A stretch of 64,000 bases of DNA from Geobacillus sp. 46C-IIa (GTDB lineage Bacteria; Bacillota; Bacilli; Bacillales; Anoxybacillaceae), in NCBI RefSeq assembly GCF_014679505.1, contig NZ_CP061474.1, forward strand, positions 2,982,001 through 3,046,000. Reading direction: 5' to 3'. The notes under the pieces are model-generated. The model did no database searches, was not told where the DNA came from, and saw only the letters and a program-made list of their open reading frames with translations. The first letter of the stretch is position 1. Each line of letters starts with the position of its first letter. The translations under genes and the position numbers were made by a program. Shown here one piece after another: positions 8,949 through 16,510 of this stretch.

Positions 8949-9296
8949 GTGCAGCCGATTGACGCCGCCGCCGTGCAAGAGGCGCTGAACCGCCTTGCCA
9001 ACCGCGACATATACATTCATTTGGAGACGACGAACGGGGCGTATGCCTCTCACCATAATGAAGGAGTTTTTTCCGCTGGCGCTTACATTCGCAACGCCTG
9101 CATCCGCTTCACCCGCGGCAAAATCACCGGCCCAGGGCCATACCGCGTCGGGCTGAAGCTCGATATCGGCTGGGTGTACGCCGAAGGGTTAACCCATTGG
9201 GAATGGACGAAAGAAGGACAATTGCTGTTAGCGGGACATGACTATGAAGGAAAACTGGCTGTCGCCCTTGAGCTGAGCGGCAAGCCATTTGCCTAA
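8949..9296 (+). CDS. yojF: YojF-like protein (DUF1806)
   Basis: The 115-residue protein starts at GTG behind AAAGGAGGG with seven-base spacing. It matches the DUF1806 family as remembered from B. subtilis YojF, always found next to the bacillithiol deacetylase BshB2, as it is here (13-base gap). Segments such as YIHLETTNGAY and VGLKLDIGWVYAEGLTHW are characteristic. No catalytic residues are evident; a supporting role for BshB2 is only inferred from the fixed pairing. Confidence 0.85.
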   Translation: MQPIDAAAVQEALNRLANRDIYIHLETTNGAYASHHNEGVFSAGAYIRNACIRFTRGKITGPGPYRVGLKLDIGWVYAEGLTHWEWTKEGQLLLAGHDYEGKLAVALELSGKPFA

Positions 9297-9309
9297 GGAG
9301 GAGCTTCCG

Positions 9310-9963
9310 ATGAACGAACGACATGTACTCGTTGTCTTTCCCCACCCGGACGATGAGGCGTTCGGCGTCTCGGGAACGATCGCCCAGCATGTGCAAAGCG
9401 GCACACCGGTGACATACGCCTGCTTGACGCTTGGCGAAATGGGGCGGAATATGGGCGTGCCCCCGTTTGCCAATCGCGAAACGTTGCCGTTAATTCGTAG
9501 ACAAGAACTAGAGGAAGCGTGCCGCGTTCTCGGCATTCACGATTTGCGCTTGCTCGGCTATCGCGACAAAACAGTCGAATTTGAAGATGAAGAAGAACTG
9601 GCCGACCGGATTGCCGCCATCGCAGCAGAAACGAATCCGTCGCTTGTCATTACGTTTTATCCCGGTTACAGCGTCCATCCCGACCATGATGCATGCGGGG
9701 CTGCTGTCATTCGCGCGTTGAAGCGGTGGCCAAAAGAACAACGGCCGACCGTTTATTGCGTTGCCTTTGCCAAGAACTGCGAGCAAGATCTCGGCCAGCC
9801 GGACGTCGTCCGCGATGTCAGCTCGGTGATTGATACGAAACTCGCCGCCATTCGCGCTCACCGCTCGCAAACGGAAGGGCTGATGCAGGCGGCTTCAAAA
9901 CGCGGCGACGCGCTCGCCTGGCTGAAAACAGAGCGGTTTTGGACGTACCAGTGGGACGATTAG
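9310..9963 (+). CDS. bshB2: Bacillithiol deacetylase BshB2
   Basis: A 217-residue member of the zinc-dependent LmbE/PIG-L deacetylase family. The zinc-binding PHPDDEAFG motif is near the N-terminus and the distal HPDHDA histidine motif is near residue 123. In the bacillithiol pathway this activity removes the acetyl group from GlcNAc-malate before cysteine addition; BshB2 is the second of two such enzymes in Bacillus and may also act on bacillithiol conjugates. It follows yojF closely, with AAGGAGGAG before the start, and ends at the terminator at 9987. Confidence 0.9.
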   Translation: MNERHVLVVFPHPDDEAFGVSGTIAQHVQSGTPVTYACLTLGEMGRNMGVPPFANRETLPLIRRQELEEACRVLGIHDLRLLGYRDKTVEFEDEEELADRIAAIAAETNPSLVITFYPGYSVHPDHDACGAAVIRALKRWPKEQRPTVYCVAFAKNCEQDLGQPDVVRDVSSVIDTKLAAIRAHRSQTEGLMQAASKRGDALAWLKTERFWTYQWDD

Positions 9964-9986
9964 GCGGAGGGGACTCCGGTTTGAGC

Positions 9987-10017
9987 GGGAGGGGCTTGGT
10001 TCACCCTCCCTATTTTT
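9987..10017 (+). terminator. Intrinsic terminator after bshB2
   Basis: GGGAGGG (9987-9993) pairs with CCCTCCC (10004-10010), followed by TATTTTTC. It separates yojF-bshB2 from the convergent phzF gene. Confidence 0.8.
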
Positions 10018-10081
10018 CTATTAGGCGCGACCCATTAACGCACACAAGCATCGCCACCCCGCTAGGCCGCCGTCGTTCCAA

Positions 10082-10894
10082 CTACAGGAAAATCCCCGCT
10101 TCATCGGTCAATTCTCCCTTCAGCACGGTGACCGCTTTTCCTTCAAGATGCACCCTTTTCCCTGCCACCGTCACCCGCACAATACCGCCGCGGGATGAAA
10201 CTTGATGGCCAACGAGCGTCGTTTTCCCGAGCCTGTCCGCCCAATACGGTCCAAGGCAGCAGTGCGCCGAACCGGTGACGGGATCTTCGGGCACACCGAT
10301 AGCCGGAAAAAAGGCCCGCGACACAAAGTCCGCTTCTCCCGCTGACGAGCAGCTTGTTACGATCACACCCCGGGCGTCCACTTGTTGAAGCAAGCGAAAA
10401 TCCGGCTGCAGTTCATACACGGTTTGTTCCGAATCAACTTCCACTAAATAGTCAAACCGGTTTCTCCCGATAAACAGCGGCTTTGCCGCCAAGGCGTCAG
10501 TGAGCACCGCGGGAGGCGACTCGTCCAACATCGGGGCTTCACTCGGAAAATCAAGTCGAATCCATCCGTCATTGTTTATAGCCGTCAATACACCGCTGTT
10601 CGTGAAAAAGGCAATCGCTTCACCCCGGCGGCGCTGCCCGCGCTCCCACAGCACATGGGCACTCGCCAAAGTTGCATGACCGCACAAATCAACCTCTGCC
10701 TTAGGGGTAAACCAGCGCAGACGGTAACCGCCCTCGTGCGGAACGACAAAGGCTGTCTCAGACAAATTCATTTCTGCGGCAACACGCTGCATCCACTCAT
10801 CACGGGCCGGCTGCGGCAACAGGCAGACGGCCGCCGGGTTGCCGGCAAACGGCTGATCGGTGAACGCATCAACAATGTACATCGGAATCCTCAA
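10082..10894 (-). CDS. PhzF-family isomerase/epimerase-like protein
   Basis: The 270-residue protein has the duplicated diaminopimelate-epimerase-like fold of the PhzF family. The conserved acidic residue of the active site lies in NLSETAFV, followed by LCGHATLASAH and, in the second half, DPVTGSAHC. In phenazine producers PhzF isomerises a chorismate-derived compound; most homologues, this one included, have no phenazine genes nearby and unknown substrates. The reading starts at a TTG that overlaps the sirC stop codon (TTGA), giving the family-typical RIPMYIVDAFT; an ATG 12 bases further on is the alternative start. It is very likely translated together with sirC. Confidence 0.85.
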   Translation of the reverse strand: MRIPMYIVDAFTDQPFAGNPAAVCLLPQPARDEWMQRVAAEMNLSETAFVVPHEGGYRLRWFTPKAEVDLCGHATLASAHVLWERGQRRRGEAIAFFTNSGVLTAINNDGWIRLDFPSEAPMLDESPPAVLTDALAAKPLFIGRNRFDYLVEVDSEQTVYELQPDFRLLQQVDARGVIVTSCSSAGEADFVSRAFFPAIGVPEDPVTGSAHCCLGPYWADRLGKTTLVGHQVSSRGGIVRVTVAGKRVHLEGKAVTVLKGELTDEAGIFL

Positions 10895-11535
10895 CCATTC
10901 TCATCCTTTCTTTCTCGGATTCGTTCTTTTTCTTTCTTCAACAGGTGTGCGAATTTCTCATCCCAACGGCCGTTTTGTCGGAACGAATCGGCAGCGAGCG
11001 CCCGAAACAGCCGTTTTCGTCCCTCGGCGTCATCCACTTCGCGCAATACAATGTCGCGAGCCCGTTGCAAAAACTCAAGATACGGCCCGTACTCTTCCCC
11101 ATACTGCTCCTCAAGCTCGCGACGAATGCGGCGAGCGACCGCCGGGCTTGCACCTTCAGTCGAGACAGCGATCGTTAATGGACCGCGGCGGACGACAGCG
11201 GGAACGTGAAAATCACACCGCTCCGGGTCATCCACGACATTGACGAGTTGCCCGGGCGCTGCCGCCTGTGCCACCGCTTCATTCACCTCGCGATCATTCG
11301 TCGCGGCAATCACCAAAAACGCTCCTGCCAAATCGTCTCGGTCAAATCGCTTCTTCTTCCAAACGATCACTCCCTCGGCGGCCAACGCTTGAAGCTCCCG
11401 CTCCGCTTCAGGCGCAATCATGACGATTTCCGCCCCTGCCTCTAACAATCCATGAATTTTCCTTGCCGCCACCTTCCCCCCGCCAACAACGACCGCCCGG
11501 CGGCCGCGCACCTGAAGAATGACCGGATATCCCAT
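10891..11535 (-). CDS. sirC: Precorrin-2 dehydrogenase SirC (YlnF-like)
   Basis: The 214-residue enzyme oxidises precorrin-2 to sirohydrochlorin with NAD+, the step between sumT and sirB. The N-terminal dinucleotide fold is marked by VVVGGGKVAARKI, and the family segments IAATNDREVN, NVVDDPERCDF and VSTEGASPAVARRIR follow. A good GGAGGAG site precedes the start. In B. subtilis the gene closes the cysH operon; here it sits 3.4 kb from sirB on the opposite strand and outside the SAM-riboswitch transcript, in an operon with phzF. Its own leader shows no riboswitch that could be recognised. Confidence 0.9.
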   Translation of the reverse strand: MGYPVILQVRGRRAVVVGGGKVAARKIHGLLEAGAEIVMIAPEAERELQALAAEGVIVWKKKRFDRDDLAGAFLVIAATNDREVNEAVAQAAAPGQLVNVVDDPERCDFHVPAVVRRGPLTIAVSTEGASPAVARRIRRELEEQYGEEYGPYLEFLQRARDIVLREVDDAEGRKRLFRALAADSFRQNGRWDEKFAHLLKKEKERIRERKDENG

Positions 11536-11590
11536 GACACACTCCTCCTCTCGCGGTAAACTTCATCCCTGCCTTAGGCAAACGAAGGAT

Positions 11591-11628
11591 AAAAAAAGAA
11601 GCCGTGCACAAAACACGGCTTTTTTTCT
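11591..11628. terminator. Bidirectional intrinsic terminator
   Basis: AGCCGTG pairs with CACGGCT (11600-11606 with 11614-11620), flanked by an A run on the left and a T run on the right, so it can stop transcription either way. It lies just downstream of the minus-strand gene at 11635 and just upstream of sirC. Confidence 0.8.
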
Positions 11629-11634
11629 ATTATA

Positions 11635-12198
11635 TCACCCTTGTTTGACTTCTTGAAGGCATTTTGCCAGCCGCTCGTTTTCCTTTTTCATATACTCAAG
11701 CCATTGCGGAAGCAGTTTTTTCATCGCCTCTTGGTCATTGTTCTCCATGGCTTGCCTTGTTTGCTCATGAAGCATATGGAGCTGCTTTTTTTCTTCCTTT
11801 GTCATCCAACGTTTCTTTTTATGTAACTGTTTCAGTTCTTGCTTAAACTGCTCTTTCGTTATTTTTTTGTCCGCGAGCTGATCGATGAGCCGGTCAAGAG
11901 CCGCCTCACGCTCCTTTTTCAGTTGCTTATGCTTCTCTTTCATCGCCTGTTTCACTTTTTTGTCCTTGAACTGCTCGCGAAGCGCGTTCCGTTCATCCAA
12001 CACTTTTTTCCACTCGCCAGCCTGCTCTGGCGTATACGTTTGGACCATTTCCATCCACTTTTGCTCATCGAGCGCCCCATGCTTCCACATATGTCCAACC
12101 GGCAAATGAACGTTGACGGCTTCATGATGGCCGGCAGCCACCCATGACGGCATCACCAATACGAGAGAAGCAAAAAACGCCAACCATACGTTTTTCAT
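11635..12198 (-). CDS. Secreted Lys/Glu/Gln-rich helical protein
   Basis: The 187-residue product starts with a clear signal peptide (hydrophobic stretch LAFFASLVLVMPSWVAAG) and continues as a highly charged, lysine-, glutamate- and glutamine-rich helix from about residue 45 to the end. The first mature residues, GHHEAVNVHLPVGHMWKHG, hold four histidines and could bind metal, but that is only a guess. A single cysteine occurs near the C-terminus. The low-complexity composition makes family assignment by eye unsafe, and no function is proposed. It is a single gene ending at a terminator, with its own short promoter region. Confidence 0.75.
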   Translation of the reverse strand: MKNVWLAFFASLVLVMPSWVAAGHHEAVNVHLPVGHMWKHGALDEQKWMEMVQTYTPEQAGEWKKVLDERNALREQFKDKKVKQAMKEKHKQLKKEREAALDRLIDQLADKKITKEQFKQELKQLHKKKRWMTKEEKKQLHMLHEQTRQAMENNDQEAMKKLLPQWLEYMKKENERLAKCLQEVKQG

Positions 12199-12351
12199 GC
12201 TTTTTCACTCCTTTTCTTTTTCGGTTCTTCTCCATGGCAACTTCGACCCGCTCCATTCACCGTTCATTCACGTCTATGGCGATCTCCCCTTTCCAACCAT
12301 CATTCGTTCCTATTTTCCCCGTTTTTTGGGCATCATTGCATAAAAAGTTAA

Positions 12352-12377
12352 GGAGGTTCGTCAAAAATCGAACCTCC
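12352..12377 (-). terminator. Terminator after the YhdN-like gene
   Basis: GGAGGTTCG (12352-12360) pairs perfectly with CGAACCTCC (12369-12377). Read on the minus strand it is followed within a few bases by CTTTTTATG, so it ends the operon of 12401-15227. Confidence 0.7.
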
Positions 12378-12400
12378 CCATGTTTATTGAGAGAACATGC

Positions 12401-12772
12401 CTAGCGGAATTTTTCCTCAATGCGCCGCCCGTAATCGCGCAGCGCCTTTGAGTTCGTCTGCTGCCGCTTTTTCATCAGTTCAGCAAAGCGGAGTTGTTTT
12501 TCCGTCCATTTTTTCGTAAGCTCTTGTTTTTTCTCGTCATCCTCGCAACAGCGAAGCAAATCTTCAAGCGTCATCAGTTCTTTTCGCAATTCCGTCTCTT
12601 CCGTCACATACCCGGCATTTTTCAGCAACAAATACCCGAGCCGCAACTCTTCGGGAATATGAGAAATATCCTCAAGCTCGAGCGGCTTTCCAAAACCGGG
12701 CAAGTGATCAAACTCGCCATTTTTCATCGCCTCGCGAATTTTCTCTTCGGCAATGCGCCAAAATCCATCCAT
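12401..12772 (-). CDS. DUF1992 protein (YhdN / DnaJ-C28-like)
   Basis: The 123-residue protein has the DUF1992 signature near its N-terminus: AEEKIREAMKNGEFDHLPG followed by GKPLELED and PEELRLGYLLLKNAG. In the family this conserved domain occurs alone in bacteria and fused in the human J-domain protein DNAJC28; a biochemical role is not established. The rest is charged and helical. Its start lies one base after the stop codon of the upstream EAL protein gene, so the two are translated from one message, although nothing in the sequence explains the pairing. Confidence 0.85.
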   Translation of the reverse strand: MDGFWRIAEEKIREAMKNGEFDHLPGFGKPLELEDISHIPEELRLGYLLLKNAGYVTEETELRKELMTLEDLLRCCEDDEKKQELTKKWTEKQLRFAELMKKRQQTNSKALRDYGRRIEEKFR

Positions 12773-12773
12773 T

Positions 12774-15227
12774 TCACGTCAACTCCTGTGCCTGCCGCCT
12801 CGCATGCTGCTCGGTTAAAAAACGGACAAATTCGTCATACGGAAGCGGCGGGGAAAAATAATACCCTTGCGCCTCATCACACCGTTTTCCTTGCAAGTAA
12901 GCCGCTTCAGTCTCTGTTTCTACCCCTTCGGCTAACACTTTTACACCTATATTATGCCCAAGGCGGATAATGGACGGCAAGATGACATCTTTTTTTCCTT
13001 GAATATGCTGGACGAACGAACGGTCAATTTTCAGCCGATCGATCGGCAAATCGGTCAGGTAGCTGAGCGAGCTGTAGCCGGTGCCGAAATCGTCCATGCT
13101 GATCGTCACGCCGAGCGCTTTGAGCTTCGCCAAAATATCGAGTGCACGCTCCGTATCCATTGTCATTCGTTCCGTAATTTCAAGATCTAAATGGTGCGGC
13201 GGCAACCCGGTGTCAGCGAGCAGGCGGGCGAGCTTGTCGACAAACCGCCGGCTTTCAAATTCATACGGTGATAAGTTGACGGAGACGGACAAATGCGGAA
13301 ACTGATCGATCAGCTGTTTCGTTTGCCGGCAGGCGGTGCGGATCACCCATTCGTTGATCGGAATAATCATCCCCGTTTGTTCGGCGACCGGAATAAACAA
13401 TGATGGAGGGATCATCCCTTTTTCCGGGTGGCGCCAGCGGATGAGCGCTTCCATGCCGATGACTTGCCGGTCATAAAGCCGAATCTGCGGCTGGTAATAC
13501 AGCTCGAATTCCCCATTTTGAAGCGCACGCCGCAAATCGCGTTCCATGGCCATCTTTTCATGCAGCCGGTCGGCCATCGGTTCAGTGAAAAAGAGAAAAT
13601 CGCTCGCCGCTTTTTTCCGAGCCTCATAGCGGGCAATATCCGCCTTGCGAATTAACGTTTTCGCCTCCTCTCCGTCCTTCGGATAGACACTGATGCCGAC
13701 GTTCACCGTCACATATAGCTCAAGACCGTTGACAACGATCGGTTCGTCAGCGGCTTCAATCAATCGTTTCGCTGCTTCCTCCGCTTTTTCATTCGCGCTA
13801 TCCGGCAGCACAGCGATAAATTCATTTCCGCTCCAACGTCCGATCGTTATTCCCTTCTGTTCCCGCCAAATGCGGGACAAATAAAGCAACACTTCGTCCC
13901 CGACGGCATAGCCGTAAAAATCGTTGATCGTCTTAATGCCGATCACTTCTAAAAACATAACCGCCACTTCTTGCTGAAACCTGTTTGCATCGGCAAGACA
14001 ACGCTCCGCCGCCTTGTACATCGCCTCTTTATTCGGCAGCCCGGTCAATTCGTCGTGGCTGGTGATATAGTGCATCCGCTCTTCGTTTTGCTTTCGCTCC
14101 GTTACATCACGGACAGCGGCGACCGTTACTTTTTGCCCTTCGTAATCGTAGCGGCGCTGCACGACTTCCGCCGGAAACACCGTTCCGTCCTTTCGGCGCA
14201 GCTCGATCTCAAACCGCTCCAATCCGCTGTCCGAACGGCCCGGTCTCATCGATCCGTCGACAACGATATCATCGATCGGCAAGTGGACGAGTTCGCTTTC
14301 TGTATAGCCAAGCAGGCGGCACGCCGCTTCGTTTACCTCAACAATGTTCCTGGATGCATACACGATGATTCCTTCCATCGTCATTTCTGCCAGCCGCCGC
14401 AGCCGCCGCTCATTCGCTGCCAGCGTTTTTTTATAGATGGCAAACGCCCTCCGTTCCATTTGCTGGTGCAGCGCCAACAAATAAATGGAGACGGTGATGA
14501 AATAAATCGTCATCATGATGACCGCTGCCTTTTGCCGTTCGTTTTGCAGGCGTCGCTCATACATCTTCGCATCATAATCGATGCCGACAACCGCATCCAC
14601 TGCCCCATCGGGCCTATGAATCGGCATAAATGCGCTGATGCTTCTCCCCCACTCGTCTGTTGTCGGATGCTGTTCCATCGCAAACCGACCTTGAAACGCC
14701 GCTTCTATTTCCGGAAAATCGCGACGGTAAATCGTCCCGGGCGGAACAGCTTGTTCATTTTTGCCGTCGATGCGGCCGTTCCGGTTGTCATCGGCCGCTG
14801 GAGCGACAACAAAATACAACTCACCGTTCCCGTTCTTTTTTAACGTATATACACTAAGCACGCGGCCATAGTGCTGCCATCGCTCAAGAGCAGCCAGCAT
14901 CGTATGATACGCGGGCAGACGGCCCGCGTTTTCATCAAGACGATCATGCCCCATGGCGGCCAAATCGCCGGCGATCATGCCGGCGATTTGCTTCGCGCTT
15001 TCCTTATATTCTTCACGTTCATGATTCTCTGCTTCATCGATATAAGCCATTCCAGCGCCTAAAAGAAAGAGCGAACATATAACGAAAACGGCGGTCAGTT
15101 TCGGCGCCGCCCTCCATGGCGGCAATGCCCCGTGCCGCTTTGTCATCCGTTGGGCATACATATAGACAGCACCTGCTGTCAAGAGAAACCCGAACATGTA
15201 TACGAGATACTCAAACTTATTCGACAT
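12774..15227 (-). CDS. Membrane PAS-GGDEF-EAL protein, probable c-di-GMP phosphodiesterase
   Basis: This 817-residue protein has two N-terminal membrane helices (around 9-26 and 44-62), an extracytoplasmic stretch, a third helix near 240, a PAS domain (about 275-395), a GGDEF domain (about 396-545) and a C-terminal EAL domain. The cyclase signature is degenerate: SGNEF stands where GGDEF is expected, and a key metal-binding aspartate is replaced in MFLEVIGIKTIND. The EAL domain keeps its catalytic set (EALIRW, NLS, EITE, MDDFGTGYSS, KIDRSF, EGVET). The likely activity is therefore hydrolysis of c-di-GMP, with the GGDEF part at most a GTP-binding regulator. It is the first gene of a two-gene operon. 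Confidence 0.9.
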   Translation of the reverse strand: MSNKFEYLVYMFGFLLTAGAVYMYAQRMTKRHGALPPWRAAPKLTAVFVICSLFLLGAGMAYIDEAENHEREEYKESAKQIAGMIAGDLAAMGHDRLDENAGRLPAYHTMLAALERWQHYGRVLSVYTLKKNGNGELYFVVAPAADDNRNGRIDGKNEQAVPPGTIYRRDFPEIEAAFQGRFAMEQHPTTDEWGRSISAFMPIHRPDGAVDAVVGIDYDAKMYERRLQNERQKAAVIMMTIYFITVSIYLLALHQQMERRAFAIYKKTLAANERRLRRLAEMTMEGIIVYASRNIVEVNEAACRLLGYTESELVHLPIDDIVVDGSMRPGRSDSGLERFEIELRRKDGTVFPAEVVQRRYDYEGQKVTVAAVRDVTERKQNEERMHYITSHDELTGLPNKEAMYKAAERCLADANRFQQEVAVMFLEVIGIKTINDFYGYAVGDEVLLYLSRIWREQKGITIGRWSGNEFIAVLPDSANEKAEEAAKRLIEAADEPIVVNGLELYVTVNVGISVYPKDGEEAKTLIRKADIARYEARKKAASDFLFFTEPMADRLHEKMAMERDLRRALQNGEFELYYQPQIRLYDRQVIGMEALIRWRHPEKGMIPPSLFIPVAEQTGMIIPINEWVIRTACRQTKQLIDQFPHLSVSVNLSPYEFESRRFVDKLARLLADTGLPPHHLDLEITERMTMDTERALDILAKLKALGVTISMDDFGTGYSSLSYLTDLPIDRLKIDRSFVQHIQGKKDVILPSIIRLGHNIGVKVLAEGVETETEAAYLQGKRCDEAQGYYFSPPLPYDEFVRFLTEQHARRQAQELT

Positions 15228-15571
15228 GAATCATCACCATCATAGCTTTTTCGACGTTCTTCTTTCATTATAAAGTCCTTGTTCCCTACTCGCTTCCCTC
15301 CGCCGTTCCTATTCGTTCGACACCTTCCGACATTTATACATGAGTCATAGGACCGAAGTATCAGAAAAGCCGTATCACTGTCGCCACAAAAACGAACATC
15401 CAATAAGGAACATAGAAACAGATTTCTACAAGCCATTAAGACTAGGTCCTATATTTGTAAACGCATTGTAACATTATTTAATTCAACTGTAAAAAACAAG
15501 ACCATTTTCCTCTGTTATACTGTAGTCAGATAACGTCGAATGGAAAAAGATCTTGTCGGGGGTTAGGGAAA
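15228..15571. other. Divergent intergenic region between the EAL gene and the NlpC/P60 gene
   Basis: No gene was found here. A TATACT (15516-15521) upstream of the NlpC/P60 gene could be a -10 element, but no good -35 partner is seen, so an alternative sigma factor or an activator is possible. Two copies of an eight-base sequence lie inverted about 90 bases apart (ATAGGACC near 15349 and GGTCCTAT near 15445). The region was read against the c-di-GMP riboswitch consensus and does not match. Confidence 0.4.
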
Positions 15572-16024
15572 ATGAAAAAATGGCTCACTCTTTTGTCTGT
15601 ATCTATGATCGTTCTATTTTCCTCCTTCTTTGTAAGCACTTCCAACTCCAATGCAGCGGCTAACAAAACACGGCTGATCGCCGAAGCAAAAAAGCTTGTC
15701 GGCACTCCTTATCGGTATGGCGGCACGACACCAAAAGGATTCGATTGCTCGGGATTTATCTACTATGCGCATAAAAAAGTTGGCGTCACCTTGCCGCGCT
15801 CTTCCAAAGAGATGTATAAAAAAGGGTCATACGTACATAAGTCGAAATTAAAACCGGGGGATTTAGTATTTTTTGATACTTCGAAACGAACAAAAGGCGT
15901 CTCGCACGTGGCGATTTACATCGGAAACAACCAAGTCATCCACGCTGTTTCGCGCGGTGTGAAAATCGACAATTTAAACAGCAGCTACTGGAAAACGAAA
16001 TACGTCGGGGCCAAACGATTGTAA
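15572..16024 (+). CDS. Secreted NlpC/P60 cell-wall endopeptidase
   Basis: The 150-residue protein has a signal peptide (hydrophobic core LLSVSMIVLFSSFFVS, about residues 7-22) and then a single NlpC/P60 domain. The catalytic cysteine is in GFDCSGFIYYA, the first histidine in VSHVAIYIG, and the third polar residue is the histidine in VIHAVSRG. Enzymes of this family cleave the D-Glu to diaminopimelate bond or related bonds in peptidoglycan stem peptides. There are no LysM or SH3 wall-binding repeats, unlike LytE/LytF of B. subtilis, so targeting must rely on other factors. The gene is monocistronic and ends at the hairpin at 16047. Confidence 0.9.
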   Translation: MKKWLTLLSVSMIVLFSSFFVSTSNSNAAANKTRLIAEAKKLVGTPYRYGGTTPKGFDCSGFIYYAHKKVGVTLPRSSKEMYKKGSYVHKSKLKPGDLVFFDTSKRTKGVSHVAIYIGNNQVIHAVSRGVKIDNLNSSYWKTKYVGAKRL

Positions 16025-16046
16025 CGGTTCCAGCGAACGAAAAGCT

Positions 16047-16090
16047 CTCTGTCCTATTAGGCTCACCTAAATAGGCAGAGGGTTTTTTTA
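16047..16090 (+). terminator. Terminator after the NlpC/P60 gene
   Basis: A stem of about eleven pairs with one bulge (16047-16058 with 16069-16080) is followed by a seven-T run. Confidence 0.75.
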
Positions 16091-16095
16091 TGGCC

Positions 16096-16127
16096 AAAAA
16101 AAAGCGGCTCTCCGCAACCGGAGAGCC
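16096..16127 (-). terminator. Minus-strand intrinsic terminator with no recognised upstream gene
   Basis: GGCTCTCCG (16106-16114) pairs perfectly with CGGAGAGCC (16119-16127). On the minus strand the hairpin is followed by eight T residues, an excellent terminator. The region it would terminate (16130-16510) holds no recognisable minus-strand gene. Confidence 0.7.
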
Positions 16128-16510
16128 CAATATCTATTCATAGGGGATCGGGGGAATACTTGGAAAACGTTACGGTATTATTCATTTCCTACCTTTTTGT
16201 TTTTTATACATAAAAACAAAAAAATTTTTTACACTTCCTGCTCTGAATAAGCCACATAAACCATTCATGGGCATCCGTCTAAAAGCCAAACGGAAAAAGT
16301 CGTCGCCTCTAGTTGGTGTGGGACAGAACGAGGAAATGGGAAACCGATGTGACAAAATTGCTCCATTTGAACCCCATCGTTGAGAAGCATGTGTCCTCGT
16401 GCATCACCGTCCTTCTCGCATGACAGACATAAATAGACAATCTATGTCGAATGTTATAGATGATGATTTGTTGTCCGTTCATCGATTTTGGATAAAGGCA
16501 GGTGTTTTCA
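16128..16510. other. About 380 bases without a recognised gene
   Basis: The stretch begins AT-rich, then becomes ordinary in composition before the mreB-like gene. A 75-codon open frame on the minus strand (16309-16536) has no convincing ribosome site and resembles nothing known to me. Together with the strong minus-strand terminator at 16096-16127 this could be the template of a small RNA, but no promoter was identified with confidence. Confidence 0.35.

Noticed and set aside
13971..14843. A 290-codon plus-strand frame inside the PAS-GGDEF-EAL gene
   Set aside because: It is the antisense shadow of a well-supported domain protein.
15228..15571. A c-di-GMP riboswitch upstream of the EAL gene
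   Set aside because: The region does not contain the conserved blocks of the c-di-GMP-I class.
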